DNA from: Apostichopus japonicus
Taxonomy: Eukaryota > Echinodermata > Holothuroidea > Aspidochirotida > Stichopodidae
NCBI RefSeq assembly: GCF_037975245.1
Contig: NC_092575.1
Location: 4,028,501-4,092,500, forward strand
DNA length: 64,000 bases
Reading direction: 5' to 3'
Part shown: piece after piece, positions 1 to 12,873 of the stretch
How positions within the stretch are numbered: the first letter of the stretch is position 1
How the letters are laid out: each line of letters opens with the position of its first letter
Position numbers and translations under genes: made by a program
The notes under the pieces: model-generated
Database searches by the model: none
What the model saw: only the letters and a program-made list of their open reading frames with translations
What the model was told of the DNA's origin: nothing

Positions 1-3000
1 TTTGTTTGAACACATGCCAGGATTAACTGCTGGCAATTTCTCCTTAACAATTAATAGCAGGAACCGCTTCCACAGGGAATCTTATATTACAATAACTATA
101 TATGGCTGGCTAAAGACTAAATTAATAATCTGAGCATTACGAAAGTGTGACCAGTAGCTCTGGGTCTAATCCTAAGTGTCGTTTATTACGTCAAAGAAAG
201 ACATTTTTCTCATGATTTTTAAAGATCTGTAATGAAATCGCAATAAACAAAACAAGTTTCTCTGTACACATGTATTTGATTGCGAGATAGATAATGAGTA
301 ATAACTAATAATCATAATAGCATGTTAACAGCTGTGCTAATTTATTACTTGCCAGCTGGCTAGGCTGATGGATTAGACAAGTTTAGTGTTGGCTTGGATA
401 GGTATGTGATAGGTATAGTATAGGAGGAGCACAGCAAACATACACATACTGGAAAACAAAACTGTTGTTACTGTACATGTATCGGTATAGTTAGTTAATC
501 AAACGTGTCAAGCAAAGACAATAATAAAGGTTCTGTGGTATCCGACCAAGGACATGCCACCAAAGTACAACTGGGGGGGGGGGGGGGAGAAAAGTACATC
601 AACCTCAGTGTTTGCTGTCATTGAAATTTAATATCATCCCACCTGGACAATAGATTATCAATTAAGAAGGATTGCAGCGCACAGAATGGAGGAATAAATA
701 CAAGATAATTTAATAAGCTCTGAAAGTGTTTTGTAACTTTGGGGGTGGGGGGGGGGGAAGAGAAAAAGGGGATGTTTTAGTTGCTGAAAAAAAGAGGACA
801 TTTTGTTTTTAAATATTTGATGTTTCCTTGCTGAAGATCAAAAAATTTGTCTCATTCTTATCACCAAAGTTTAATCAATGTATCCATCATAATGTGAATG
901 CAAGAATACAGTAGCTAGCTCACAATGTTTCCACCTAACATTATGATGTGTACATTAGTCAGGTACCGTAGCTCGTAGCAACCGATAATATAACCATAAC
1001 AAATGCTCTCACCCTGAAATGTTGCATAAAACCAACATGCGTACAAGACTTGATGCATCTGTGTCAATCTCAAGGTGACATAATTGGCTGCAGTTGCTTC
1101 CTTTTGTCACAGTTATGAATCACTACGGTATGTTGCAATGTCCCATTTATCGGAGCTGTTAGAATTTACATTCATCAAAACTGGCAGGTTTAGCAGAATG
1201 GTGGGTTAAAGGAGAAGCAGTAAAATTCCCAATATCTTCCCTCCCCCCACACCCCCATTTGGAAGTGGGGGGAACAGCAAAATTAGAGCACCACAGTGGG
1301 ACTGACGTATTGTAAACTGGGGCCAGAGGCAAGCTTGGAGCGCAAAGCAATGTTGGCATGGGGGGACTCTCCATAGGCTCCCTGGTGGGGATAAAAGGGA
1401 GGTGAAGGTTTGCTGTTTTCATCATTTCCAGAACTTAATATCAGTTTCAAATCAGCATCATTTTGGTGGTTTTTAATGCAAGTATATAGAAACCAGCAGG
1501 TAGAAGAAAAAAGTTGTCTATCCTCCTGACCGAGGGTTTTTTCTTCTTTTCCCCTGATGTATAGTTGGACGGTTACAAAAGACTACCTGTATACGTCTTC
1601 ACTGTGCTTACTACTCCCCATCTAGTCACGTAGCTAGCCTAGCAGTATTGAAAGCGTATTCTTCACTCAACCCACTGACCTAACAGTTACTAACCCACAC
1701 TTCACGAGTTACAATATTCACAAGATTGCTTTCATTTTCAATTTCTTTGTGATCACTTTTAAATATTGTTGCATCAATTCAAGACGACAAAAAACCCAAT
1801 CAGAGGCAGTAAAGAAAAAAAATTACTACAAGTAAGAAACTATGTATATATTTACTGTATATTTTTTGTATAGTCATGTCATTCTTCCAACAGTTTCACC
1901 AATACTTCTCTACATGTATATAAACTGTACAAGCATCAAGTACAGTCGGTATGTACATGTGTCATTTGTCCAGTGTAAAATAACGTACATGTGTTTATGC
2001 TTCGTATTAACACAACTGCTACAGTACAGTAGGTATATACTATGCTGGTAGTTTCATATTTTATACTATCATGTTCAGTACACCGTGAAAAACACATATT
2101 TTCTGAATCGATTTCGACAAATCTGCCGACAATGTGTTACCCACTGACTTAAAACTTCCATAACAATGCAAAATGGAGTACGACTCAATGCACTAACAAT
2201 GTTTCCTTCAAAATGTAGCAAAATGATAAAGGTTCTGGGCAAAGTAAGTCAACTGTCTCAGCAAATTCAATTGATGACTCACACAGCTGAATATCTGTAT
2301 AGAACTGCAGACGCAACCCAAGAAGCTCCTCTAAATTAGAGGTTTGCATTTTCTAAACTCGTCAAACAAACAAGTCATATACATGTTTCCAACTCTGCAT
2401 ATACACCGAGTAGTATTGTTGATACGTACACAGTTGAGATTTTCGCTACAACTTCTGAAAAAAAACGCACTTATTTTTCAAATTTTGAGTAGTAATTTTG
2501 AATGCACTGACCTATCTCTCTTAATCAAAGATAGATTTTTCCTGCATAAAAACAACACAAACTGCTAAACAACTTTGGGCTTTGTATACAAAGGTTCTTG
2601 ACCATATCGCATGTGCGATGAAATACTGGATAAATTATTCCCTGGTGATGGCAATAATTTAGTGACGTTTTGGTGAAATAGCCATTTTGAGGGTTAATGA
2701 ATTTTGTTTAACTCATAAAATACTGATCAGTAATGTGGTATCTGAGTACAAAATAGGCATAAGGCATATAGTTGCTAAATTGTATAGCAGATTTGCCTAT
2801 TCTGCATCTGAGAAGCTGATTTCTCAACGTCATATTAATTGTTCTGGTTGACGCAAGAGGGAGAGTCGTGACGATACAGGCAGGTGAGTGAGAAAGGGTA
2901 GTTAATATGCAGAAACTGCAGAGATGCAAACATCAATATATATATGCGTTGTGTGAAAACAGGGACGTACTTGAACGGCTTTTTCTCAGTCTCCCTGCAC

Positions 3001-5582
3001 AGAACTAAACCTCTTGTGTTGCAATCTGAAGGAAAACCACTTAAGTAACAATGAAATACTTCATGCATCAAGCCTTAAGTTTCACAATCTTAGCAACTTA
3101 ATAGCTAGAATAAAAAATGAAAGTGCTTAAAAATCTAATGGATATAACAGGGTTCCCACTGGCATTTTTTTTTAAATTACAGGACACATCAGGTATTCTA
3201 AAGGCTTATGGGGGCGATAACATTCTGCTGATAACAAGCAGTAGAACGAGGCTCACGTTAAGTACAAAAATTATGTTATTTTTGTAATTTTTTTGTCTAA
3301 ACCATATCATGAGTTTGTGTTCTTAATGTCTTGGCTGCCTTTCTTGTCCACTGGCAAAACTGCAAAATCCACTGGTATTTCACCTGTCAATAGCATGAAT
3401 TTAGAGACCTGTATACACACAGCACACCCATAACTCATTGATACAGGTCTTTTAAATTTGACCAACATTGACACACTGCTCCACACTGCACAGTATATAA
3501 TTATTACTGCTAGTCCCATATAAACCAGCATAGGAGCTATAGCTCAGGCAAATTTTCGTTAATTGTATACCATACCAACTGTTGCATTAATCAAAGAGGT
3601 ACATCAAATATGCAGTACGGTAAGTAGAAGGAATCCACCCCCCCCTTTTTCAAATTAAACGAGCCGTGAGCAATCACTGCCGTATTCGCTACGTAATTAT
3701 ACGACACCATAGTGGTCTGCTATCTGATGCATTCCCAAAATAGAGAGTGTATCACAGTTTTGTCAGATAACGGGAAATTAGATAAAGCCTCCCGGGCAAG
3801 TCTACAGCATGACATGAATTCCATCCCATACAGTCGGACTACTACCGTGCCAGCTAGTCCTTCCCAGTGCGAGATATTACTATCCAGACACACACACGTG
3901 TAGGTTACAGTGTGCCATCACTGTTGCATACATGTTGTACAGTAGCACTTGAACACGTCTGTTAACAGAGATCGTCCGCAATGTGTGAAAGTATCACACC
4001 TACCACTCTTCTACAATGAGAGAGAGAGATTTGCTGTTTGTATGTTCTTCATTCGTTTGCAGACAGCATTCATGTGCATACACATACAGTAGTTTACAAG
4101 TTAGCATACTGTAGCTTTAGAACAGCTATCATGTTTTCATTGCATGTTAAATGTGTAAAGGCAATCGTAACCACAATGACATTTTAACTCAATGACATTT
4201 AACATTTAATAATCAAGAGGTCACTCTTATATAATTTGTCTCCATTTTATTATTTTTTGTGTGGGGGGAGGAAGGCACATATGGGAGAGAGGGGCATTAA
4301 CACGATAGCATTTTGAATGACAGACTTCATATCTTTAATTGCACCCTGAGGCAAATTTACATTATTACCACGTCAAAATATTCCCCATTATACGCTGGAA
4401 TAGGCTGAGCAATGATGTAGTACTAGTCTTCAGTACTAGGAAAGGTTCTGCAAAATAATTAATTTCTTATCTTTGCACCGACAAAGTCAATCTCTGACAG
4501 ACAACATTTTTTTCCTTCCTTTGAATTTGGTTTTTTCAGAGTTCCAGACAACAATTTTTTTCTTATTTCATTTATATGTAGCTGTAGGGTGATATGAAAT
4601 GGAATTTCAAAATGGCATTAAAACTGAGGCCATTAGTTTTACATGTCTTGTTTATATATATATATGGTAAGAGTTCTCTTTATAGTCTAAACAATAAATT
4701 CAAAAGAGAGGTTACTAAATTGCAAAACTTGCTTAACAGTAACTTACTTTTAAGAAGGAAAATTTTCAACAACTACCTTCTGCAGAAATACCAAAAATTT
4801 CAAGATTGTAAAACAAAATAACTTCTTAAATTGCATAATCTGCTCAATTTGGAAATTTTCTGTAGCATTTTGCTATGAAATATCAGAGAAAATTATTTCG
4901 TTCATGAAAATTACAATGAAAAGAGTCATAAAATCCATTTAAGTTAATTATGGAAAGCTTAACAACCCCTCCATCTGCCCCCCCCCCCTTTCCAAGCTAT
5001 GATATAAGAGCTATAAAAAAACAACTCCACTACCACCACCACACACATCTCCATCTGTTTCATTGCCTGAAAAATTCAGGCAGAAAATATCTGCCCTTGT
5101 GGAATATTTTTGAATAAATTGTCCCTATTAAACCTGTAGCATCATCTGAATAGTCAGTTTACAAGGTAATTACAGCTGTTATAAATTTTAATGAGTTGGG
5201 AAATATTAGATTCCAGCACAATGTACAGAGCTTCAACCAGACTGGCGGGTGGTGATTGATTAGCATTTCTTAGCAATCAACCTTGCTACTGAGTCTGAGA
5301 TAGATCTGTTTGGAAGTTTCTGGTTATAAATAGATCCCGATCACAGGGAATCATTTAGTGTTAACATTTTGTTGCAGTTTTAAAGGGTCTGAAGTTTGTT
5401 ATCTCTGATGATAAAGTGCTCTGATTCCTATGGAAAAAAACCTGCTATATATACATATTTGCACGTGTATAGCAACTTGCCCATTTGGCACAGCATTTTG
5501 TGATTAGGAATTAGATGAATGATTAATCCTGGGATGTTGGCCTTTAAGAATTCTTCATGTCAAGAACAACTTCAGTCCAGAT
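1..5582. other. Left part of 14-3-3 intron 1, no gene seen
   Basis: This stretch is AT-rich and has no reading frame resembling a known protein. It holds G homopolymers near 573-588 and 742-757, short A/T microsatellites and a GA run near 4018. It lies downstream of the minus-strand 14-3-3 first exon at 11219-11282, so it is most simply the start of a long first intron. I searched the minus strand for the well conserved second 14-3-3 exon and did not find it, so that exon should lie left of position 1. Confidence 0.5.
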
Positions 5583-6919
5583 TAGCGTTGTGCGGAAGTC
5601 GGATTTCACACAACCGGTAGTGTTGCAACATGAATACCGGTATCGTAACTACAACCGGTATTTTCCTCAACTTTCATCTACGGTTCAAAGCACTTAGTTA
5701 CGAGACTGTCAATGTCATACATTCAATATGCATAGCCTAGGCTATGTACATACTCTTACGCGCACGTTTATAAAAAAAAATATAAAAAATAACACGCTAC
5801 ATTAGGGCCTTTGTTTTTTAACATACACTTCCAAAAAGAAAAGCACAAACCTTGAAAACAAGCAACCCACACCATCCTTCATTCATACTCGACGTACGAT
5901 ATTAGATTAACACGTTCGCACGTGGATTAAACTTGTAATCCGTACACAAACATAAATTGGGAGTTCCCCACTATTCCATGATATTGGAATAGGGCAACCC
6001 CTTCAAGTTCAAAAGTTCACAATGAAAAGTTTTTAACTATCAACAAGTTACCACGTGTTTGGAACTTCAGACAATTAGAATATAACATAGGGGCTACGTA
6101 AATACGAGATTACAAACTACATACATAAGAATAGTACAGATTTATTTATATCGTTAATCGGCTGTTGTTTACTCCAGGAAATATACTTTGAATACGTGCA
6201 ATATCAATCTTTCGTACAAAAGTTCTTAAAAATTGAAAAAGTAGCGAAAGATAAATATAAATGACATCGTGGAACCCCCCGCATTAATAAACGAATCCAT
6301 TTCATTACAGCATCAAATCTCAAGTATTGCACTGCTGTGTACCAGTACCGTATCCTAGGCTATAATAATATACAGTCCCGTGCGAAGATGGATTTAAACT
6401 GGATATACTCCCTGCGGTTTTGGCTCAAAATTTATAAAATCGTTAAAATTATTATAGCAAAATGAGGTGAAATGCATAAGGGTAAGATTTTGTACATGGG
6501 AACCTTGACAATCATCGTTTGAAGGAAGAATAAATAACGAAAATTTCAGAATAACTTTGAGGTCCCGTACATGTTGAGCGCAAGTAACGTTCGATATTTA
6601 TTGTAGCCTAGGTCCAAATTACTACGTGAAAAGTTGATTTGTTAATATATAGCCTAGTCTAGGCCAGTACGTAAGTTGATCAGATATTATTCAAACTAAG
6701 AACACAGAAACCAGAAAAAATTGTGTTTTGTTTTCTTTATTTCAAATAGTAACACGTAGATATTTTTATTATGTCCGGGATTCCCGGGAATGATACCGAA
6801 ACGAATATAATAACCGGTTGTTTTCCCAATACCGGTAGTAGTTAAACATTGCACTGTGATCGGGATTAGTCAATACCGGGATCGGGATACCGGGATTACC
6901 GGGATCCCGCACAACCCTA
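5583..6919. mobile_element. Non-autonomous hAT-like DNA transposon with exact 8-bp TSD
   Basis: The element starts TAGCGTTGTGCGG and ends CCGCACAACCCTA, giving imperfect terminal inverted repeats. It is flanked by an exact 8-bp duplication, gtccagat, at 5575-5582 and 6920-6927. An 8-bp duplication with short TIRs of this type is typical of the hAT superfamily. Subterminal regions are rich in CCGGTA and CCGGGAT motifs in both orientations, which may be transposase-binding repeats. The 1337-bp interior has no transposase reading frame, so it would depend on a helper element. It lies in the 14-3-3 first intron. Fragments of the same family recur near 34055-34116 and 37118-37145. Confidence 0.85.
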
Positions 6920-6927
6920 GTCCAGAT

Positions 6928-9900
6928 GCAAATGCAAAACAAGCTACAGTAGGTTAGGTACATCCATTACAATGCTAGTGTGTTAGTGCTATTTCACTTA
7001 TTATGTTCATTTCATTTAAAAAAACCAACAGTATAAACAGCAAATATTTGTAAAAAGGAGTATTATAGTGTCTGGAAATAAGCAGATAGTCTTTAACAAC
7101 TTAAGGGGACACAAACCCTACCCTCATCTTTGGCTTTATATCACAGGCATGTTTGTAAATGACAACTCTCCCCCACCCACCCCCAAAGGGCTGAGAAGTT
7201 CCGTTCGTGAGGTGCTAGTTTGTAAGTCGTATCTGAGAGCTGTCATAACTGTTAAATCTGTGATGTCATAATGCCACTACGATCTGAAACATTTGACTTT
7301 CTCTTTGAGTTTTTCCTTTTCATGTTTTTCAAGGTAGAATGTCAACTGTGTTGACTCTGGAGCCTTATGCCATCATAACAGCATATATGCAAGACCATCT
7401 CTATTTACAGAAAAAACAACATTGTAATTAAATATCATAAAGGAAAGCATCAACAAAACTGAAGGAAAGCATAAACAAAACTGTAGTACATGTTGCTCAA
7501 TGATGACCTCATTAGACTTGATCAAGTCATCAGCGTTAAAGTGCGTGAAAAGATTTAATCCGTGTTATCTCTCAAACAAACAAAATCATTTTCCTTAGCT
7601 GTTTGGGAGAGTTCTTGACAGTTTTCTTTTACCACATAGACCAATGAATGGTTGGGCTTGTGATTCTTTAACTGTTTTAAAGATCTGCTGAAAGACTTCG
7701 ATTACACTAACTCACTCACACTATACTGTTTTAGCTGCTTATGCATACAACTGTACAGTATAATAAAATATAATAGCCGAGACCATATATGGAAATGACT
7801 TAACAAGATGATAATTACAGTTTTTGACAGTGCATTGTATTTTACCCTTACAGTTCAAACTTTCATGAACCTGAAATAAACCCAGATCCTTCCTATATCA
7901 GACTTTGATCTGGCATTATAGAGCATTCTACTAAATTAATTAATTCACTACCCATACTGAAACTACAGGAGTATCTCTAGACTCTTCACTGTATTATATA
8001 AAACTATGTGAAATGTTAGTGATTTCAATACCAACAATCAAAACTGACGCCAGCCTGCTGAGAACAATGGCAATTGAACAATGTTTGCAATTTACCTGAT
8101 AGATCCACTCCAATGAGTCAAAGCATACAATGATAGCTTAGTCAGCGTTTTCAGAGAAAAAGGTCTTGTGTAGAAAAAATACTATATGATGAGTACAGTA
8201 TGTATGTCAGCAGTCGGAAACTAACGTCGGGCATGATCGCATACAAGAATTTGAACAACTTTTGACTCTGTTGCAAAAATCTGTATATATGTGTTTAATC
8301 ATGCAAACGTTTTACCAATTCCACACTAACTGGTATAAATTTATGTACTTGATGTTGTATATTGCCCTATGCAGCATTGAGCCTCAACATTAACATTGAT
8401 TGAAGCCTTGAATTAATAGAGACAAAACATTGCATTTCATTTGATTTCTAGATCTATGCATTCTTCTCGAAAGAGCTACATTTAGTTTGGTGATAGCCCG
8501 GTTTCTGAGAAACACGTTTCAAAAATGAATAGTACATGCCAACCTTACGCATTATGAATTGTTTCAATTAAAATTGTGTTCCGAGAAGTGGTTACAACTT
8601 TTGACTGTTAAAGATGGCACGTTACAGGGTCCATCAGTGTGCAGGTAAATACAATACTGTATGTGTAACACAGACTGCAAAGTTAGGGGGACATGTGAAC
8701 ATACAGTTCACCACCAACATACAGTTCTCCTCTACACACTGATTTTAACATCTTAACTATGAATGTATGAATATTAACAGGAAACGTTTTTACATATTCC
8801 TAAGGTATACGGTCTTCATAACAACAGGTATAGCAAGACAATATAACTAACTTTTAAATTTTAAATTTATGTTAATACTATCCTCTAAAGGAGAGTGGCC
8901 ACCCTTTCACAAGTCACACTTGTAATAAAAGGTAGATGAAAGGGTAATAGTTCCTTTGTCTTTGCTTTACAGGAGGACAAGACGTTGAAGGTATTTTAGG
9001 TAGAGGCAAACGAATAGCATTTCAATAATACATTGGTATTGGTAGGGACCATTGCCTCAATATATCAAATCTACATGAAGATAAATTATCATATTTATGG
9101 ACAGGGAATTGGGGGATGAGTTGAGTGGGAAAGAGACTTCAGCCTATTGGCCTACATCGGTATGTACACTACAACAAACAGTAATAACAACAAACTGTGA
9201 TGGTTACATTTTGTCCAAACATTTCCAAACAACACTGGCATACATATTAAGTTAACAAAAAACTAACCATTGATTGATATTATATTATACTTAAATTTCA
9301 CCATCTACTTCTTAAGTAAAGTATTTGTAAAGAAAGTGAGTACTTGAAAAGAATTAGAATTTAAGTAAAATGATGAACTTTTATGTAGGACAGAAAGGAA
9401 TACTATATACTGTACTGTAGTATCCCCACCCCTGTCAAATGGCCTTGACCTTTCTCTTACATTGTTTAGCTGATCTTACCAACTGGACTCATGAGAGCAT
9501 TACTTTATTTCAGAAAAGTAATTACAGGTTTGTATATGCATGCATTTAGAAGAGTGCTTTCTCTTTCATAGAAATAACAGGTCTGTTGGACTCTGCTCCC
9601 ATTAGAAGTTGTCTCAGCCAATGTACAATGATTCTGCAGTACACACACTATCATATAGGTCTATATACGCATGCAGTTACAGTAGTATCATGTACACTAG
9701 CATCCCAACTTCCATCCCCTGATCCAGTTTCTATCATAAGTTGTCTCAACCAATGGTCACATTCTCATATCCCTACCAGGAGGCCACATCTCATTATGAT
9801 GAAGAGTCTTAAAAGGGTTAAAATTCAAGTAGATATTTGGGTATATTTCAAATCTTCAATATATAAAATTAAGGGATAATTTCTGTTGTGATAAGACATG

Positions 9901-11218
9901 AAAGTCAACATTCAAGGGTAATGGCTATGTGGAATTTGTCAGTACTCTGCTCTTGTTGGTAAACTCACAAAACAATTGACCAGTTCTACTACGACCTGAC
10001 CATAACAATTATTACAAACTTTCATATCTCAGTGAAACAGTTTCAATATCTCTTCCTTGAGGTTGAAGTGAAACCTTCACTATTTCAATTCAATACTAAC
10101 TTATACCACAACCTTTGCCCAAAGCCAATCATTATGGTTTGTACACAAGTAAAGTGGCCTACACAGTGTTTTGTATTGGAATTGACTCTCGATGCTTTCC
10201 ATCTACATCCGATTCTAACCGGAACAGACTCAAATACTATAGATGACTTCTTCGAGTTCTTCGAAGTGAGCTTGTGACATATATATGTAGTAAAAACAAA
10301 TACTGGTAATGATAGGCTTATAATGGGTTCTACCACTGTCACTGAACAATATCAGTACTACCACCAGTCATAGGCTGATCATCAACTCTCAAACATGTCA
10401 CAATCTGCTCTACTTTTTCTTTCTTAAATTTTTGCCTATTCAAGATTTTATTCCTTCACCAAACCCACTGCCCAAATCCACTGCTATGATTCATAGTTAA
10501 ACATGATTCAGAACTGTAGAGGTGTATATGAAGAACATTCAATTATTATATGAAAATAATAAAAGAAGAAACTTTAAAACAAAGATTTATATATTATATG
10601 ATCAATATTGATTTTATTATTTTACACAGCTTATAACATAAAAAAAAAAACGTATGAAGCCCTTATCCTAGACCTGGACCTAGCGAAGCCTTATCCTGGA
10701 CCTGGGCCTCAGCTAGGGCACCATAACTTACTAATACTATAGACTGTATTACTATCAGCAGGTCCCTAAGTTAATCCTGAAATTTAAAATGTAGCCTAAC
10801 TCTATAGCATAACAGATTAACACAATATTTAGGCCTAGGCTACGAAGGAGATGTAATGGAGGGAGGAGATGAAATGGAGGGAGGAGATGTAATGTCATCA
10901 GAATCACCAACATTTAGTTGCAGGCTTTCTCAGTTTTTCATACATTCAGTGTTTCCTTGTGAGTATAGGTTGTAACATTAGGAATAACTGTTGGTCACTC
11001 TGATGACCGTACACAGCTAGTATAGAAGTACAAGGCCTAGGCCTATATGTTCTTGTAAAGTCAATGACTATCGTTGGTTACCGACGTTGGTGTGCAGCAG
11101 TCATTTCATTGAACTAGCGTCTGTTGTTAGGCAATACCTGTTCACAGTACAAAAGCCTGATAGCAATGAGGTTTTCGTTAAGACATTCAGAGAACTACAC
11201 CAACGTGAATGATCTTAC
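6928..11218. other. Right part of 14-3-3 intron 1, no gene seen
   Basis: This is AT-rich sequence without recognisable coding exons. A frame at 10085-10342 (minus) is open, but I could not match it to any family. A short tandem repeat with a unit near gatgtaatggagggagga occurs around 10850-10895, and a two-copy 'tatcctggacctgg'-type repeat occurs around 10664-10707. It lies between the first coding exon of the 14-3-3 gene and the hAT element on its left. Confidence 0.45.
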
Positions 11219-11282
11219 CGTCGTAACGTTCTGCCTGTTCCGCTAACTTAGCCATGTAAACGTTCTCTTCTTTGTCTGCCAT
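11219..11282 (-). CDS. YWHAE: 14-3-3 protein (epsilon-type), first coding exon only
   Basis: 14-3-3 proteins are dimeric cytosolic adaptors that bind phosphoserine/threonine motifs in signalling proteins. The exon reads from ATG at 11282 and encodes 21 residues ending VYMAKLAEQAERYD, the hallmark first helix and dimer region of the family. The first base of the next codon precedes a consensus donor, G|GTAAGA. Interrupting the reading frame immediately after AERYD matches the exon-1 boundary I recall for vertebrate YWHAE, which favours the epsilon type over zeta. No later exon is seen in the remaining 11.2 kb to the left, so the gene is partial and its first intron is long. The family is very likely; the isoform is less certain. 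Confidence 0.85.
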
Positions 11283-11600
11283 TTTCGTGAAAGTTTACTT
11301 CTCCGGATTATAACAGATGAGAAGAGTCTACCTCTTGTGGTTGTAGATTTCCAAAACTCGTTAACATGTGCATGTAACTGTACGTACGTGTGTAACGGGG
11401 TAATGATAGTAGTCTGCGTTAAAAAAGAAGTTCCGTTGATCGTCTGGGTGAATCACCTAACATGTATTTATAATATTATTCCGCCACACCTTTCTAACCC
11501 ACCTGTCCTGTGTGTTTACAAAGCTTCCGCACAATACACATTTCCCCGCATTTTTTAGTCCATCTTACGGACACAGATCAACTAGGCAGCAAGAGGAGAG
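11283..11600 (-). promoter_or_regulatory. Probable 5' UTR and promoter region of the 14-3-3 gene
   Basis: This is the sequence immediately upstream of the 14-3-3 start codon on the minus strand. It has more CG dinucleotides than the surrounding AT-rich DNA, which fits a housekeeping-type promoter. I see no convincing TATA box or initiator, so the transcription start cannot be placed. Confidence 0.35.
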
Positions 11601-12114
11601 GTAGTTCTAGAAGAGAAAGTACTATGGGCTGAAGTTGGTCTATATCAGCGATGGGTTCGCCATTGATCTTCTGGAACAAAGTAAAATTTTGTAACAAAAT
11701 CCGTGATACCTACTCCAGTGACAAAAACGGTTAACAGATAAAACCAGTAATTAGAACTAACTTGCATGTAGTCTTCATTTATAGCTTAAATATGCCACGA
11801 AATTAATTCTTTTCGGTGTTTATGTGGGGGAGGAGGGGGGAAGGGAGCCCCAGATCCCCTATGTGCGAGTCGGATTCCACGACCTCTTCCATAGTTTAAA
11901 TTCTGGATCCGCCCTTGATTTGTGTGAGAAAACCTTCAGCCACAAGTTTTCGAATGGGGGCCTAGCCACATAAATTTCCGGGGTGCACGACCTTTACCCT
12001 CCTCCCCTAGAAAATAAAGAGAGATCAGTCCCCTCCCCACTAGCATACAGAATATTACAATCAATCCTATTATACAGTATATAAATATGTTACATATATC
12101 TACATACAGAGAAA
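11601..12114. other. Intergenic spacer, nothing recognised
   Basis: I see no gene, RNA or clear repeat here apart from G-rich runs around 11825-11845. Confidence 0.4.
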
Positions 12115-12122
12115 CGTCAATA

Positions 12123-12416
12123 CAGGCGCGTAGCCAGGAATTTGCCAAGGGAGGGGCGAAACTGTAGATTCGGCATTGCAAACTATCTAAGCGTAGCGCC
12201 ATCATAATTGGCGCGAAGCGTACAAGAAAATTTTGGTTGAAAATGCCTCCCAGATCGCTGAAAATGGCACTTCCCAGGCCTTGTAAGTTGCATCTTAGCA
12301 TTTTCTCTTTTGAAAATACTAGCGATATCATAAAAACATTAAAAATAAAAATAACAAATATGCTCAAGGGAGGGGGCGGCTGCCCCCTTCGCTCCCCCCC
12401 CTTGGCTACGCGCCTG
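12123..12416. mobile_element. 294-bp hAT-like MITE with exact 8-bp TSD
   Basis: The element begins CAGGCGCGTAGCCAGG and ends CCTTGGCTACGCGCCTG, so the TIRs match over about 15 of 16 positions. The flanking duplication cgtcaata is exact, at 12115-12122 and 12417-12424. Together these mark a hAT-type non-autonomous element. Most of it can be read in both strands, but nothing suggests a real protein. The same right end recurs at about 62524-62540, joined directly to a Gypsy fragment. Confidence 0.85.
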
Positions 12417-12424
12417 CGTCAATA

Positions 12425-12668
12425 AACAATAAATGTGTTATTTCATGTGTAACATTGTAACTGCTTCAGTTCCCTGTAACCTAAATAATACGAAACGTTA
12501 CAAAGCAAGGCAAACATCCATCTCTCATCGAGAATGAGAAAATCATTTAAAACAGCGCCCTCTAAAAATCAACTTCTCGCGGGATTGACGCTAAAGTTAC
12601 CAATCTATATCACCACATAAGTAATATATGTAAGTTTGTATATCACACTGAAGTGTCTAGCACGTGGG
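12425..12668. other. Short spacer, nothing recognised
   Basis: This is AT-rich spacer between the hAT MITE and the U2-headed insert, with no features identified. Confidence 0.4.
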
Positions 12669-12873
12669 ATATATCTTCTCGGCTTTTTGGCTAAGATCAT
12701 GTGTAGTATCTGTTCCCTTCGAGGGGGATCGTGATACACACTTGACGATGATCACACAGTCACAGTCTCGATGCAAGGGGACTGGGGTTGAGAGCGGATC
12801 AGTCGTTCGCTTGTTTGGTGTTTCGTGCCCAGGTTCTTTCCTAGGTGACTTTTCTTAATAAGTATATATCTTC
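12669..12873 (+). mobile_element. U2 snRNA-headed retro-insert (SINE-like) with 10-bp TSD
   Basis: Positions 12671-12716 match the 5' end of U2 snRNA at about 41 of 45 positions, including CTTCTCGGC, TTTTGGCTAAGATCA and the branch-point-pairing segment GTGTAGTATCTG. After about nucleotide 45 the similarity stops: the U2 stem IIb, the Sm site and the 3' stem-loops are replaced by unrelated sequence of about 145 bp. That body includes a CCCTTCGAGGG hairpin and a second hairpin, CCCAGG...CCTAGG. An exact 10-bp direct repeat, atatatcttc, lies at 12669-12678 and 12864-12873, consistent with a target-site duplication. This points to a U2-headed SINE or a chimeric snRNA retrocopy, not a functional U2 gene. 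Confidence 0.65.

Noticed and set aside
2835-3071. Frame with an acceptor-like TTTTCCTTCAG on the minus strand
   Set aside because: No similarity to 14-3-3 or any other family; a single splice-like motif is expected by chance.
10085-10342. Possible minus-strand exon in the 14-3-3 intron
   Set aside because: The frame is open but matches no known family and lacks clear paired splice sites; it does not resemble 14-3-3.
12671-12720. Functional U2 snRNA gene
   Set aside because: Only the first about 45 nt match; the Sm site and 3' stem-loops are missing and a target duplication surrounds the insert.
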